Shown here: piece by piece, positions 14,283-22,655 of the stretch
Layout of the letters: each line of letters opens with the position of its first letter
Position numbering within the stretch: the stretch's first letter is position 1
From: a virus
Length of the DNA stretch: 30,187 nt
Reading direction: 5' to 3' (one strand)
Virus record (IMG/VR): IMGVR_UViG_3300029448_007214
Location: 1 to 30,187 of that record
Program-made: the position numbers and the translations under genes
Notes under the pieces: model-generated
What the model saw: the letters and a program-made list of their open reading frames with translations, nothing else
The model's database searches: none
Told to the model about the DNA's origin: nothing

Positions 14283-15050
14283 ATGGCAGAAATTACAGAG
14301 GCAAAAATTCGTCAAGCTATCTGGATGATTAAAGCAAAAAAGACTAAAAAGTCTATTTGTGAACATCTTGGTATTGCTTATAATACAAAACGTCTTGATC
14401 AAATCATAAAAGATTTCCATGACAGACAAGAACGTGAAGCTGATTTAAAGAAAAAAGCTCGTTCAAAGATTTTTTCAAAAACTGAAAAGCAGTCTATTGC
14501 AGACGATTATCTAAGTGGTGATTCTCAATCTGCCATTGCTAAACGCAACTACATTTCTCCACAACGCGTTAAGAACATTCTTATGGAGATGAATGTTCCT
14601 ATTCGTGCTCGTGGAAAAGGTAAGGCTGCAAAAGTAGATCATGTAGTACAAGATCTTGAGGTTCGTTTTAATAAAAATGATAAAGTGTTCTATGCGCCTG
14701 AAAATTGTTTTGCAACTATACGTGAAGTATATGATGAAGAGTATCTTGAATACCTTGAAAATGGTAAACAAAAATGGATAGAGCTTGCTTCATTTAACCC
14801 TGACCCAAAAACTGGTTTATGTGGTAAATTTGCTGAACCAGAAAAAGGAGTTCACTATGAAATATACTGGCTTCTTGAAGGACAACAATTTGCTACATGG
14901 AAACTTGATTCTCTCTTGCTACATCGTCAAAAAATTGATAAAGTAATTGAAGAAACTGGTAGAGAATCTTACTTAATCTATAAAAACGATGATTATGGTG
15001 GGTATAAAACTGTAACTCGTGATAAACTTTTCCCTGTTAAGGCTGGTTAA
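14283..15050 (+). CDS. Two-HTH regulatory protein, 255 residues
   Basis: Residues 1-45 and 65-108 each look like a helix-turn-helix of the resolvase/CENP-B sort: KKTKKSICEHLGIAYNTKRLDQIIKDF, and SIADDYLSGDSQSAIAKRNYISPQRVKNILMEM. A basic linker (RARGKGKAAK) follows. The remaining 145 residues appear beta-rich with many aromatics (KVFYAPENCFATIREVYDEEY, VHYEIYWLLEGQQFATWKL) and have no motif I know. AGGAG precedes the ATG, and the stop abuts the helicase ATG by one base. Likely a replication or transcription regulator, perhaps a replication-origin binding protein given its place directly before the helicase. T5-type phages have such a protein nearby in my recollection. Confidence 0.66.
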   Translation: MAEITEAKIRQAIWMIKAKKTKKSICEHLGIAYNTKRLDQIIKDFHDRQEREADLKKKARSKIFSKTEKQSIADDYLSGDSQSAIAKRNYISPQRVKNILMEMNVPIRARGKGKAAKVDHVVQDLEVRFNKNDKVFYAPENCFATIREVYDEEYLEYLENGKQKWIELASFNPDPKTGLCGKFAEPEKGVHYEIYWLLEGQQFATWKLDSLLLHRQKIDKVIEETGRESYLIYKNDDYGGYKTVTRDKLFPVKAG

Positions 15051-16438
15051 TGGCAATTGACTTACAAAAACTTACTCTGCGTAGACTACTAGATACGCAG
15101 AGTAATGATCTATACTCTAAATTATTGAATCAATACTTTACTGGTATTAATTCTATATTGTTTGATAAGATAAAATCTTTTTACAAAGCCAACACTCGTC
15201 TGCCGTCTACAGACGAGATTCTTACGCTGAGAAAAGACACAGGACTTCAAGAGTATATTGAAAACCAAATTTGTTCAGAAGATAATCAAAATGAACAGAT
15301 TCAAGATGAGTTTTTAATAGCTCAATTACAAGATTATTATATTCGAGATGAAACTATTGATTTCATGGATAAGCTAGTTGATGATCTCGATGATTTAGAA
15401 AAAGTAGAAGTAGTTGATAAGTTTCAAAATCATCTTTTACATCTAAATCAAGCAATTCCACATGATGACGAGCTTTATGATGTAGCAGAGTTAGACTTTT
15501 TTCCTTCCGAAGACGATTTTAGAATATATCCTTCCGGCTTGTCTTCTGAGTTTGATGCTATCAACGGTGGTTTTGCTACTCAAGAACTAATTCTTCTCGG
15601 TGGGCGACGTGGTTCTGGTAAATCTATCATTTCTCTTAATTTAGCACTTAATAGATTTTTACAGGGTAATACAACTGCTTTCTTTACTATTGAAATGAGG
15701 TATAAAGAAGTTTATGATAGAGTATTATCTATTGTTTCGGAAGTTCCTTTTCTTGATATATTTAGGAATAAGCTATCTGATACACAAAAATTAAAATTAG
15801 CTAAAGCAAAGTTTGAAACATTTTATAAACCTTCAGAAAAAGTTGATGAGTTATTAAAAAATCTTGAATACACAAAAGACTACAAAAACTTTGAAAAGCG
15901 TGTAAAGATCGAAAAACCAGAACTAAAAGACAACAGGTTTTTTATGATTGATGATGAGTCTTTAACACTAAATCGTATTGATCACTACTGTAATATGTTT
16001 TCTTCGAAATACCCAAACTTTAATATGGGTGTTGTAGACTATATCAATATTGTAAAACATGAAAATCAAAAAGATTGGCAAACACAGATTACAATTGCAG
16101 ATAATCTTAAATCTTTATCACGTAAATACGATATTACTATGCTTTCTCCTTACCAAATCGATGCTACAGGCGAGGCCAGATTTGCTAAAGGCATCCTTGA
16201 TTCAGCTGACAGAAGCTTTAACTTTTTTCCTCCACCAGAAGGAGATGATCGAAGTTTAGAGAATAAGATATCAATTCATACTACTAAAATGCGAAACGGT
16301 AAACACATGAGCTTTGATGTTCATATGGATTGGTCGTGTGTAAAAATTAACCCAAATTTATCAGATACAATCAGTGAGAAACCACATAATGCAGCTAAGT
16401 TCGGATCTGATAAACAAGAAAAGGCTAAAGATTTATGA
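15050..16438 (+). CDS. Replicative DNA helicase, DnaB-like
   Basis: Unwinds DNA ahead of the fork. The C-terminal RecA-like motor has a Walker A motif LGGRRGSGKS (about 183-192), H1a-like FFTIEM, the Walker B strand MGVVDYINIV, and the later sensor region TMLSPYQIDATGEAR. KMRNGKHMSFDVHMDW at the C-terminus matches the end of the DnaB core (TKxRxG). The N-terminal 140 residues are helical and poorly conserved, as in phage DnaB relatives such as T4 gp41. Length 462 is normal. Two perfect inverted repeats lie in the first 170 bases of the gene (listed separately). The primase gene is separated only by one small gene. Confidence 0.88.
   Translation: MAIDLQKLTLRRLLDTQSNDLYSKLLNQYFTGINSILFDKIKSFYKANTRLPSTDEILTLRKDTGLQEYIENQICSEDNQNEQIQDEFLIAQLQDYYIRDETIDFMDKLVDDLDDLEKVEVVDKFQNHLLHLNQAIPHDDELYDVAELDFFPSEDDFRIYPSGLSSEFDAINGGFATQELILLGGRRGSGKSIISLNLALNRFLQGNTTAFFTIEMRYKEVYDRVLSIVSEVPFLDIFRNKLSDTQKLKLAKAKFETFYKPSEKVDELLKNLEYTKDYKNFEKRVKIEKPELKDNRFFMIDDESLTLNRIDHYCNMFSSKYPNFNMGVVDYINIVKHENQKDWQTQITIADNLKSLSRKYDITMLSPYQIDATGEARFAKGILDSADRSFNFFPPPEGDDRSLENKISIHTTKMRNGKHMSFDVHMDWSCVKINPNLSDTISEKPHNAAKFGSDKQEKAKDL
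15074..15103 (+). repeat. 10-bp inverted repeat inside the helicase start
   Basis: ACTCTGCGTA (15074-15083) and TACGCAGAGT (15094-15103) are perfect complements around a 10-base loop, starting 24 bases into the helicase gene. In the mRNA this would form a stable hairpin just behind the initiation site. There is no U-run after it, so a control or processing element is more likely than a terminator. Confidence 0.6.
15195..15217 (+). repeat. 8-bp inverted repeat inside the helicase gene
   Basis: CTCGTCTG (15195-15202) and CAGACGAG (15210-15217) form a perfect 8-bp stem with a 7-base loop, about 90 bases after the first helicase hairpin. Both hairpins lie where the protein is weakly conserved, leaving codon choice free to maintain RNA structure. 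Confidence 0.55.
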
Positions 16439-16650
16439 CAGATTTAAGACAAAAACTTACAGATCGAATAGATCAATTACAAACCTGGATGGAATCCAAT
16501 TATCATCGAAAAGATAACGACTCAAACATGGAAGTATGGGATCATTGTTTGTCATTAAGTAGATTCTGGTCTGTTTTATCAGAAGAAGACAGAGATTTTA
16601 TTGAAGGTGCTAAACACGCAGTTATTGAAAAATCTAAGTGGAATGTATAA
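16435..16650 (+). CDS. Small hypothetical protein, 71 residues
   Basis: Starts in an ATGA overlap with the helicase stop and ends in a TAATG overlap with the primase start. The product is polar and helical (LRQKLTDRIDQLQTWMESNY, then WDHCLSLSRFWSVLSEEDRDFIEGAKHAVIEK) with no membrane segment. Placement between helicase and primase suggests a small accessory of the primosome, but I recognise no homologue. Confidence 0.65.
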   Translation: MTDLRQKLTDRIDQLQTWMESNYHRKDNDSNMEVWDHCLSLSRFWSVLSEEDRDFIEGAKHAVIEKSKWNV

Positions 16651-17507
16651 TGGATTTGATTGAACTATTGAATCGCAGAGGGATTGAGTATAGAAAAACT
16701 AATAATCCAGAAGAAATTCTGATCTCATGCACAAGCGGTGAACATATAGACAAATCTCCAAGTCTTTCATACAACCTTGAGAAAAATGTTTTTCATTGTT
16801 GGAGTTGTGGTTTTTCAGGAGGTATTACAAAGTTTATGGTATCTATTGGTGAAACTGTTAGACTTGATGTTGATAGTAAACAACCTTATAAACTAAAAAA
16901 ACTTAAAGACAAGATTAGGAAAGTTATTGAATTAGATGAGATACATCTTCCTGAAGAAAGACATCTTTACGCTGGTGAGTTTAAAGGTATATCAGGAAGT
17001 GTTATGAAAGAATTCCAAGCATTCACAACTCAGCACTTAGGGCTGAAGGATTATATTTGCATTCCGGTGTATCAATTTGGTAAACTTAAGTTTATAGAAG
17101 GAAGATATGCAGGTATGGTTTCAGGTAAACCTAAATACTATCGCCGTCCTCAAGGTGCAGGAGTATCAGATATATTATTTCCTCTAGATAAAGTAAAAAA
17201 CACAAACTATGTAATTCTTGTTGAAGGAATATTTGATATGCTAAATATGTGGCAACTAGGCTATAAAAATACGCTCTGTATATTTGGAGCCTCTAATTTT
17301 AGTCGTAAAAAACTAGAAGTTCTTGATCGTATTGGCGTAACACGAGTTGATATTCTTATGGATCCAGATGCACCTGGTCAAATGGCTGCTACTAAAATTT
17401 CAAATGCTCTTGATACTAAAAATATTAGTTCACGTAATATCAAACTTCCTGTAGGCATAGATGCGGGTGATTTAAATCAGAGACAAGCGGAGGCTTACTT
17501 AAAATGA
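16650..17507 (+). CDS. DNA primase, DnaG-like
   Basis: Makes RNA primers for lagging-strand synthesis. The N-terminal zinc-binding domain has C27, H32, C50 and C53 in ISCTSGEHIDKSPSLSYN and VFHCWSCGFSGG, the CHC2 pattern of DnaG and T7 gp4. The Toprim core has E192 in YVILVEGIFDML and the D-x-D pair D238/D240 in DILMDPDAPGQMAA. The region between (KDYICIPVYQFGKLKFIEGRY, YYRRPQGAG) fits the RNA polymerase domain. At 285 residues it is compact and lacks DnaG's helicase-binding C-terminal domain. I take ATG 16650, in a TAATG overlap, rather than GTG 16638. Confidence 0.88.
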   Translation: MDLIELLNRRGIEYRKTNNPEEILISCTSGEHIDKSPSLSYNLEKNVFHCWSCGFSGGITKFMVSIGETVRLDVDSKQPYKLKKLKDKIRKVIELDEIHLPEERHLYAGEFKGISGSVMKEFQAFTTQHLGLKDYICIPVYQFGKLKFIEGRYAGMVSGKPKYYRRPQGAGVSDILFPLDKVKNTNYVILVEGIFDMLNMWQLGYKNTLCIFGASNFSRKKLEVLDRIGVTRVDILMDPDAPGQMAATKISNALDTKNISSRNIKLPVGIDAGDLNQRQAEAYLK

Positions 17508-19762
17508 GTGATGTATGTTTTGTATTTCCAAGTACAGCAGAAAAAGATGCAAATAAAATTATTGATAAATATCTGAAAAATGTAGAATATGATGTAAAGT
17601 ATCTTCATTCTGGTGCTAAAGAAAAGATTCTTAAAAAAGATATTGATTTAGACATAGAAAATGAATTAAAAGACTACAAAATACTTGTTTGTATCGGTGC
17701 AGAATCGCTTAAATATGTCGCTGGCATGACAGGTGTACAAAAATATAATGGTGTGTTCTTAGAAAAACGCTATCTTCCTATTATGCACCCAAAAATTACT
17801 ATTATTAAACCACAACTTGAAGATGAGATTCAGCGTGCTTTTGGTCAGATTCCAAAACTTTTATCAGGTGAGGATATTGGCAAAAAAGCTGATAAAGATT
17901 ATTGTTTTATTGAAACAGCTGATCAATTTAGTAAGTATAAACAAGAACTTGAAGATGCACCAACACTTGTAGTAGATATTGAAACAACCTCTGTGTCTCC
18001 TCAAACAGGCACTATTTTAGGTATTGCTATTTCTACCAGACCACATCAAGGTTTATATGTGTCTATTGATATTGTAAACGCTAATAAAAAATGGTTTCAC
18101 ATGTTATTTGCAAACCGTAAATGTATTTTCCATAACTCAAAGTTTGATACTAACTATATGGAAACAGAACTTGGATTTGAATTTCCTGATTATGAAGATA
18201 CTATGTTACTTCATTACTGTTTAGAAGAAGCTGTTGGGACACACGGACTTAAACCACTTGCTCTGAGATTCACTGATTTAGGTGATTATGAACGTGAGCT
18301 AGATGAGTATAAAAAGTCTTGGGCTCGTAAAAATAAAGTAAAACTTGCTGATTTTAACTATGGAATGTTACCTAGTGATATTCTTGCCCCTTATGCGTGT
18401 AAAGATGCTGATGCAACATTTCAGCTCTATGTTAAGTTCAAACCACTTGTGGATAAGAGTGAAGAGTTTAATCGACTCTATAAAACTATTCTTATGCCAG
18501 CTACGCATGCTATGAAGCGTCTTGAAAAGAATGGCGGCCCAATTGATATCGATCAAGTTACATATCTTACAGAACAATATACAATCGATATGGAAGAGTG
18601 TCTTGAAGAAATTATGATGAGTGACGCGGTGCAACGTTTTGAGCGTACACAAGGTAAAGACTTTAATCCTAATTCTACTTATCATCTTCGTGAGTTGTTC
18701 TTTAACATTCTTAACATGAAGGTAAGTAAAAAAACTGAGACTGGTGCTCCTTCAACTGATAAAGAAGTTCTTGCAAACATGGGACATCCTCTTGCTGACG
18801 CTATTCTTGATTTGCGTGAGAAAACTAAACTAGCAGGAACTTATATATCTAACATTAGAAATGGAGTAGATAAAGATGGCAGGCTTCGTTCTGGTTTTAA
18901 TGTTCATGGTACTACTTCGGGACGTTTATCGAGTAGCGGAAACCTTAACTATCAGAATATTCCACGAGACAACAAAGACATCAAAAAACTATTCCGAGCA
19001 CGACCAGGATATAAAATAATTCAATGTGACTTAGGAACAGCTGAGGTATATTATGCAGCTATGTTAAGTGGTGATCAGTTTTTACAGAAAGCGTTCATTG
19101 ACAAACTTGACTTTCACTCTTATGTTGCAAAACAAATGTTTAACTTACCTGAAGAAGTAAATGAAGTAAAAAAGATTCATCCTAATGAGCGACAGTATGC
19201 TAAGGCTATTACATTTGGTATCATGTATCAAGCTGGTCCTGCAAAAATTGCAGAAACTGTTAATAAAGATGCTAAATCAGGAGAAGAGATCTCTGTCCCA
19301 CAGTCCAAACAATTTATTAATAAATATTTCTCAGAAGCTAAAATGCTGAAAAAGTTTATCGATTCTTCTAACCAGCAGATTGAGAACCACGCTTTCATAT
19401 ATTCTTTCTTTGGTCGGAAGCGGAGACTTCCAGAAGCTAAGTCACCAAACCAAGGAGTAGCAAAACACGCTATTAGATCAGGGGTTAATTTTTTAGTTCA
19501 GTCAGTAGCCTCTGATATTAACATACTAGGAGTTGTTGATTTAATTACATGGATTGAAGATAATGATTATCTCAATGCTATTTTACCCTTTACAGTAGTG
19601 CATGACTCTATTGTAGCTGAGGTAAGAGAAGATCTAGTTGATACATATATTGATAATGCACGTCGCTGTATTCAAAAAGATCGTGGACTTACGATTCCAG
19701 GTTGTCCAATCAAGGTAGATTTTGAAATTGGTCCAAGTTGGGGTGAGCTTGAAGACGTTTGA
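17504..19762 (+). CDS. DNA polymerase, family A, with 3'-5' exonuclease and UDG-like N-terminus
   Basis: Replicative polymerase of 752 residues. Exonuclease motifs: VVDIETT (D158, E160), FHNSKFDTNYME (D215), YACKDADAT (D301). Polymerase motif A is QCDLGTAEVYYAA (D509, E514), motif B RQYAKAITFGIMYQAG (R563, K567, F571, Y575), motif C TVVHDSIVAEV (H700, D701, S702). Bacterial Pol I has HDE in motif C; here Glu is replaced by Ser. F571 corresponds to E. coli Phe762, common in virulent phages. The first 120 residues (LVCIGAESLKYVAGMTGV, YLPIMHP) resemble a degenerate uracil-DNA glycosylase fold, as in some other phage family A polymerases. No 5'-3' exonuclease domain is present. Starts in an ATGA overlap with the primase. 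Confidence 0.93.
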   Translation: MSDVCFVFPSTAEKDANKIIDKYLKNVEYDVKYLHSGAKEKILKKDIDLDIENELKDYKILVCIGAESLKYVAGMTGVQKYNGVFLEKRYLPIMHPKITIIKPQLEDEIQRAFGQIPKLLSGEDIGKKADKDYCFIETADQFSKYKQELEDAPTLVVDIETTSVSPQTGTILGIAISTRPHQGLYVSIDIVNANKKWFHMLFANRKCIFHNSKFDTNYMETELGFEFPDYEDTMLLHYCLEEAVGTHGLKPLALRFTDLGDYERELDEYKKSWARKNKVKLADFNYGMLPSDILAPYACKDADATFQLYVKFKPLVDKSEEFNRLYKTILMPATHAMKRLEKNGGPIDIDQVTYLTEQYTIDMEECLEEIMMSDAVQRFERTQGKDFNPNSTYHLRELFFNILNMKVSKKTETGAPSTDKEVLANMGHPLADAILDLREKTKLAGTYISNIRNGVDKDGRLRSGFNVHGTTSGRLSSSGNLNYQNIPRDNKDIKKLFRARPGYKIIQCDLGTAEVYYAAMLSGDQFLQKAFIDKLDFHSYVAKQMFNLPEEVNEVKKIHPNERQYAKAITFGIMYQAGPAKIAETVNKDAKSGEEISVPQSKQFINKYFSEAKMLKKFIDSSNQQIENHAFIYSFFGRKRRLPEAKSPNQGVAKHAIRSGVNFLVQSVASDINILGVVDLITWIEDNDYLNAILPFTVVHDSIVAEVREDLVDTYIDNARRCIQKDRGLTIPGCPIKVDFEIGPSWGELEDV

Positions 19763-20252
19763 TGATATAAAGTTTCCATTCTTTGGTTTATATAAAAAAC
19801 CAGAAAAAATTTCTTTTACCTTAGATAAGATATTTATTAATAGAACTTTATCAAGCCATAAAGAAACAGTTGATGATAAATCACTAGATGGAGACTATTT
19901 TGCTAGACTTTTACAGATGAACAGAAGAATTAACTTCGACTGCACTTGTAAAGATTTGCAACAGTTAATATTTCAGCGTCCTATGTGGGGGATGGATGCT
20001 GATGCTAAACTTTTTGACTTATCAGACAGATCTTATCACCTATCAATTAAAAAGAAAATCATAAAAACAAGAGATAATTTAATATGGGTAAATAAAATAT
20101 CATATCCTTTTCACGTTCCAACACAAGAAGAACTATCCATAGACACTGAATCACTTTACGCTGTGATGGTTAGCATAAATAATGAGTGGTATATAAAACA
20201 ATTTACTATGGATGATAAAGACGTGAACGTAAGAAAGAAGATTTTATTATGA
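19743..20252 (+). CDS. Hypothetical protein between polymerase and SF2 helicase
   Basis: The frame is open from before the polymerase stop, but no ATG occurs for the first 60 codons. GTG 19743, with G-rich bases just upstream, is the most likely start; TTG 19749 is an alternative. The product (about 169 residues) begins VSLKTFDDIKFPFFGLYKKPEKISFTLDKIF and contains two adjacent Cys (DCTCKD) and a long basic stretch SIKKKIIKTRDN. No known motif. Overlap with both neighbours and consistent codon use support a real gene. A polymerase accessory role is possible but unproven. Confidence 0.6.
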   Translation: MSLKTFDDIKFPFFGLYKKPEKISFTLDKIFINRTLSSHKETVDDKSLDGDYFARLLQMNRRINFDCTCKDLQQLIFQRPMWGMDADAKLFDLSDRSYHLSIKKKIIKTRDNLIWVNKISYPFHVPTQEELSIDTESLYAVMVSINNEWYIKQFTMDDKDVNVRKKILL

Positions 20253-21535
20253 ACAAAGCCAAAGTAAAAAAGATTTTAATCGCAGATAAAATTTATATTA
20301 AAAAGAAAGATGTTGAAGATGCGGATAAACTTTTACAATTATATACCTATGACAATGGAGATGAATTTCTCTCCACCATTTCAGAAGACGATGAATACTA
20401 TATCGTACCGTCAAACTCATACCATAAACTTGAGTGGGAAGAAATTGAAGACCAAAGAAACTTTGTTTCGATGGAAGAATCTCATGAGTTCTCTGGTAAG
20501 TTGCGGTGGGAACAACAAGAAGTAGTAGATAAGTTTTTTAGTAGAGGTAGGGCTAGATCAGGTATTTTGCAAGCTCCGTGTGGGTGGGGTAAAACATTTA
20601 CAGGGTGTGAGATAATATCAAAAAACAATACTCAAACACTTGTAATGGTTCACACTAAACTTTTATTCCGTCAGTGGATCGAAGAACTAGAAAGACAATT
20701 ACCAACAGCTAAAATTGGCAAGATTGGTGATGGATTGTTTGATGTACAAGATATTACAGTAGGAATTTACAAGTCAGTTTATAATAGAAGAGATGAGCTA
20801 GAAGACAAATTCTCTGCCGTCCTTGTTGATGAGGCTCATCTCTGCCCTGCTGAAATGTTCTCAACGGCTCTTAACTCATTAAATGCTAAAGTAAAAATTG
20901 GTATATCTGCTACCCCAAAGCGTAAAGACGGTAAGCATGTATTCTTAGCAGACTATTTTTCACCATATTTAGTAGAGGCACGGGACCCAAGGCAGTTACA
21001 AGACCCAGTAGTCCAAATTAAACGTACAGACTTCCGATTTCCAGTAATCGATCCAAAAAGAGACTGGTCGCGCCAGTTGAACCAACTTTGCAAGAATAAA
21101 GATTACTTGGCTGCCATAGCGGATTTTGCAAAAAGACAGATAGTCTCTGGGCGATGTCCTCTGATATTAGGTGAGCGTGTGCAAATGTTAAAAGATTTAC
21201 AGGAGCTAATTCCTGATAGTATATGTTTGATTGGAGAAACAGATGAATCAACTAGAAAAGATGTTCTTTCGGGCGTTGGAGGAAAATATAAAGCAGTCTT
21301 ATCAACAAAACTTTTTGATGAAGGGATTAGCTGTCATAGGCTTGATACACTGTATCTTACTTGTCCTTCTAACAATCCTATTAAGCTTGAACAGCGAATT
21401 GGTCGTATCATTCGTGAACACCCTGATAAGCAAGTCCCTATGATAGTAGATTGGTGGTTATCAGGTGGGATTGTAGCAAGACAACAAACTAAACGGTTAG
21501 AATGGTATAAATCTCGTGGATATTACATACTTTAA
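20249..21535 (+). CDS. Superfamily 2 ATP-dependent helicase (T5 D10 / T4 UvsW-like)
   Basis: Motifs in order: RWEQQEVVDKFF (about 86-97, Q-motif-like), Walker A LQAPCGWGKTF (108-118), Ia LVMVHTKLLFRQW, motif II VDEAH (193-197), motif III GISATPKR, motif V TKLFDEGISCHRLDTLYL, motif VI QRIGRIIRE. This is the compact DEAH layout of the T5 D10 and T4 UvsW helicases, which handle recombination and stalled-fork intermediates. The first 85 residues form an extra domain, as in that group. It starts in an ATGA overlap and its last 20 bases overlap the next gene. Length is 428 residues. Confidence 0.9.
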   Translation: MNKAKVKKILIADKIYIKKKDVEDADKLLQLYTYDNGDEFLSTISEDDEYYIVPSNSYHKLEWEEIEDQRNFVSMEESHEFSGKLRWEQQEVVDKFFSRGRARSGILQAPCGWGKTFTGCEIISKNNTQTLVMVHTKLLFRQWIEELERQLPTAKIGKIGDGLFDVQDITVGIYKSVYNRRDELEDKFSAVLVDEAHLCPAEMFSTALNSLNAKVKIGISATPKRKDGKHVFLADYFSPYLVEARDPRQLQDPVVQIKRTDFRFPVIDPKRDWSRQLNQLCKNKDYLAAIADFAKRQIVSGRCPLILGERVQMLKDLQELIPDSICLIGETDESTRKDVLSGVGGKYKAVLSTKLFDEGISCHRLDTLYLTCPSNNPIKLEQRIGRIIREHPDKQVPMIVDWWLSGGIVARQQTKRLEWYKSRGYYIL

Positions 21536-21965
21536 TTGGTACGAATTAGTCTCAAAGGCAAGAAAAGATCAAGCTGCAATTCTAGTCTTGGCATTTGCAC
21601 AAACTTCGTTGTATAATGCTAGAACAACTAAAGGATTAATGAGAGCACTAAATATAAACCATATTCCAATGTTTTTGTTTACAGCTGGTTTACTAGAACA
21701 GAAAAAAGATAAACTAGTTTGTAAATATAAAACTGAAGAACCTATGAGTTATTTAAAAAATCCTTGGTTCTTTACACATAATGTAGATACACAAACTAAA
21801 CTTGAATATTTACATATGCTTTCTATGCGTAGAATTAGCGAAGCTCAAGACTATATCGCTAAAAATTACATTAGAAAAGAATTACAAAGCCCTTATTTAG
21901 AAATAAAAGGCGATAAAATATATTTTTTACCTGAGTCCTCGGAGTCGAGGAAATCCTACACATAA
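21516..21965 (+). CDS. Hypothetical protein, 149 residues
   Basis: Probable GTG start at 21516, inside the helicase gene, with no good ribosome binding site, so translation may be coupled. The protein is helical and basic (FNWYELVSKARKDQAAILVLAFAQTSLYNARTTKGLMRALN) and may have a winged-helix shape: NINHIPMFLFTAGLLEQKKDKLVCKYK reads like a recognition helix and wing. I give no function. A position between the SF2 helicase and SSB corresponds to an unassigned gene in T5-like phages as I recall. Confidence 0.6.
   Translation: MDITYFNWYELVSKARKDQAAILVLAFAQTSLYNARTTKGLMRALNINHIPMFLFTAGLLEQKKDKLVCKYKTEEPMSYLKNPWFFTHNVDTQTKLEYLHMLSMRRISEAQDYIAKNYIRKELQSPYLEIKGDKIYFLPESSESRKSYT
21936..21951 (+). 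promoter_or_regulatory. Hairpin upstream of the SSB gene
   Basis: TCCTCGGAGTCGAGGA forms a 6-bp G+C-rich stem with a GAGT loop near the end of the preceding gene, 45 bases before the SSB start. A smaller GTTC/GAAC hairpin follows just before the ribosome binding site AAGGAG (about 21983-21988). Structures at this place could control SSB synthesis, as happens for T4 gp32, but there is no direct sign of it. Confidence 0.4.
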
Positions 21966-21995
21966 GTTCTAACGAACAACAAAGGAGAAACAACT

Positions 21996-22655
21996 ATGGT
22001 CGCATGGGATCAAGCCAAAGGAAAACAGTCCTCTGGATCAAATCAACGCAGAGAAATTCAACGGTTAACACTCGGTGTCGGTGACACTAAAGTAAGACTT
22101 GTTGGAGATGTCATGCCTCGTTACTGCTACTGGGTAGTAACAAAAGAAGGCAAGAAGATGCCTGTAGAATGTCTACAATTTTCTCGTGAGGCAGAATCAT
22201 TTGATAATTCTGCTCCTGACCCTTTCAAAGAAATCGATGAAGCTATCTACTCTGATAAGCCTCAGTTTTCTTACGTTTGTAACGTAATTGATCGTTCAGA
22301 TAATCAAATTAAACTGTTTGATCTTCGAGCAACAATCTATTCACAGATTGTAGATTACGCTACAAATCCTGATTATGGTAATCCTGCTGATCTTAGTAAT
22401 GGATACGACATTACGATCAAAAAAGAAAAAACAGGGCCACTACCACAAAATGTTAAGTATTCAATCATTCCAGCTCGTAATAATTCACCTCTTACAGATG
22501 CAGAAAAAGAACTTGAGCTTTTTGACCTTTCTAAAATCTATAAGCGTCAAAGTTATGATGAACAAAAAGAGTGGTTGTTGCAAAATACTGCATATTTCGC
22601 CGGAGATGTGTCCGACGAGTTCAAGCCTGTAGAAGACGTGGATGATTTAGCCTAA
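21996..22655 (+). CDS. Candidate single-stranded DNA-binding protein (gp32-like)
   Basis: The central region KVRLVGDVMPRYCYWVVTKEGKKMPVECL and later QIKLFDLRATIYSQIVDYA, then YDITIKKEKTG and KYSIIPARNN, follow the pattern of gp32-type OB-fold SSBs: a strand pair, a long insertion, then a strand reading like the gp32 segment before its C-terminal domain. The tail is acidic (FKPVEDVDDLA), the feature by which SSBs recruit partners. A strong AAGGAG precedes the ATG. Placement after helicase and polymerase genes agrees. One cysteine pair is absent, so no zinc ribbon like that of T4 gp32. The assignment is by pattern, not by close similarity. Confidence 0.68.
   Translation: MVAWDQAKGKQSSGSNQRREIQRLTLGVGDTKVRLVGDVMPRYCYWVVTKEGKKMPVECLQFSREAESFDNSAPDPFKEIDEAIYSDKPQFSYVCNVIDRSDNQIKLFDLRATIYSQIVDYATNPDYGNPADLSNGYDITIKKEKTGPLPQNVKYSIIPARNNSPLTDAEKELELFDLSKIYKRQSYDEQKEWLLQNTAYFAGDVSDEFKPVEDVDDLA

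Noticed and set aside
14511-14771. 86-codon minus-strand open frame
   Set aside because: Antisense to the two-HTH gene; Phe/Ile-rich peptide typical of reverse translation of a Lys/Glu-rich, AT-rich gene.
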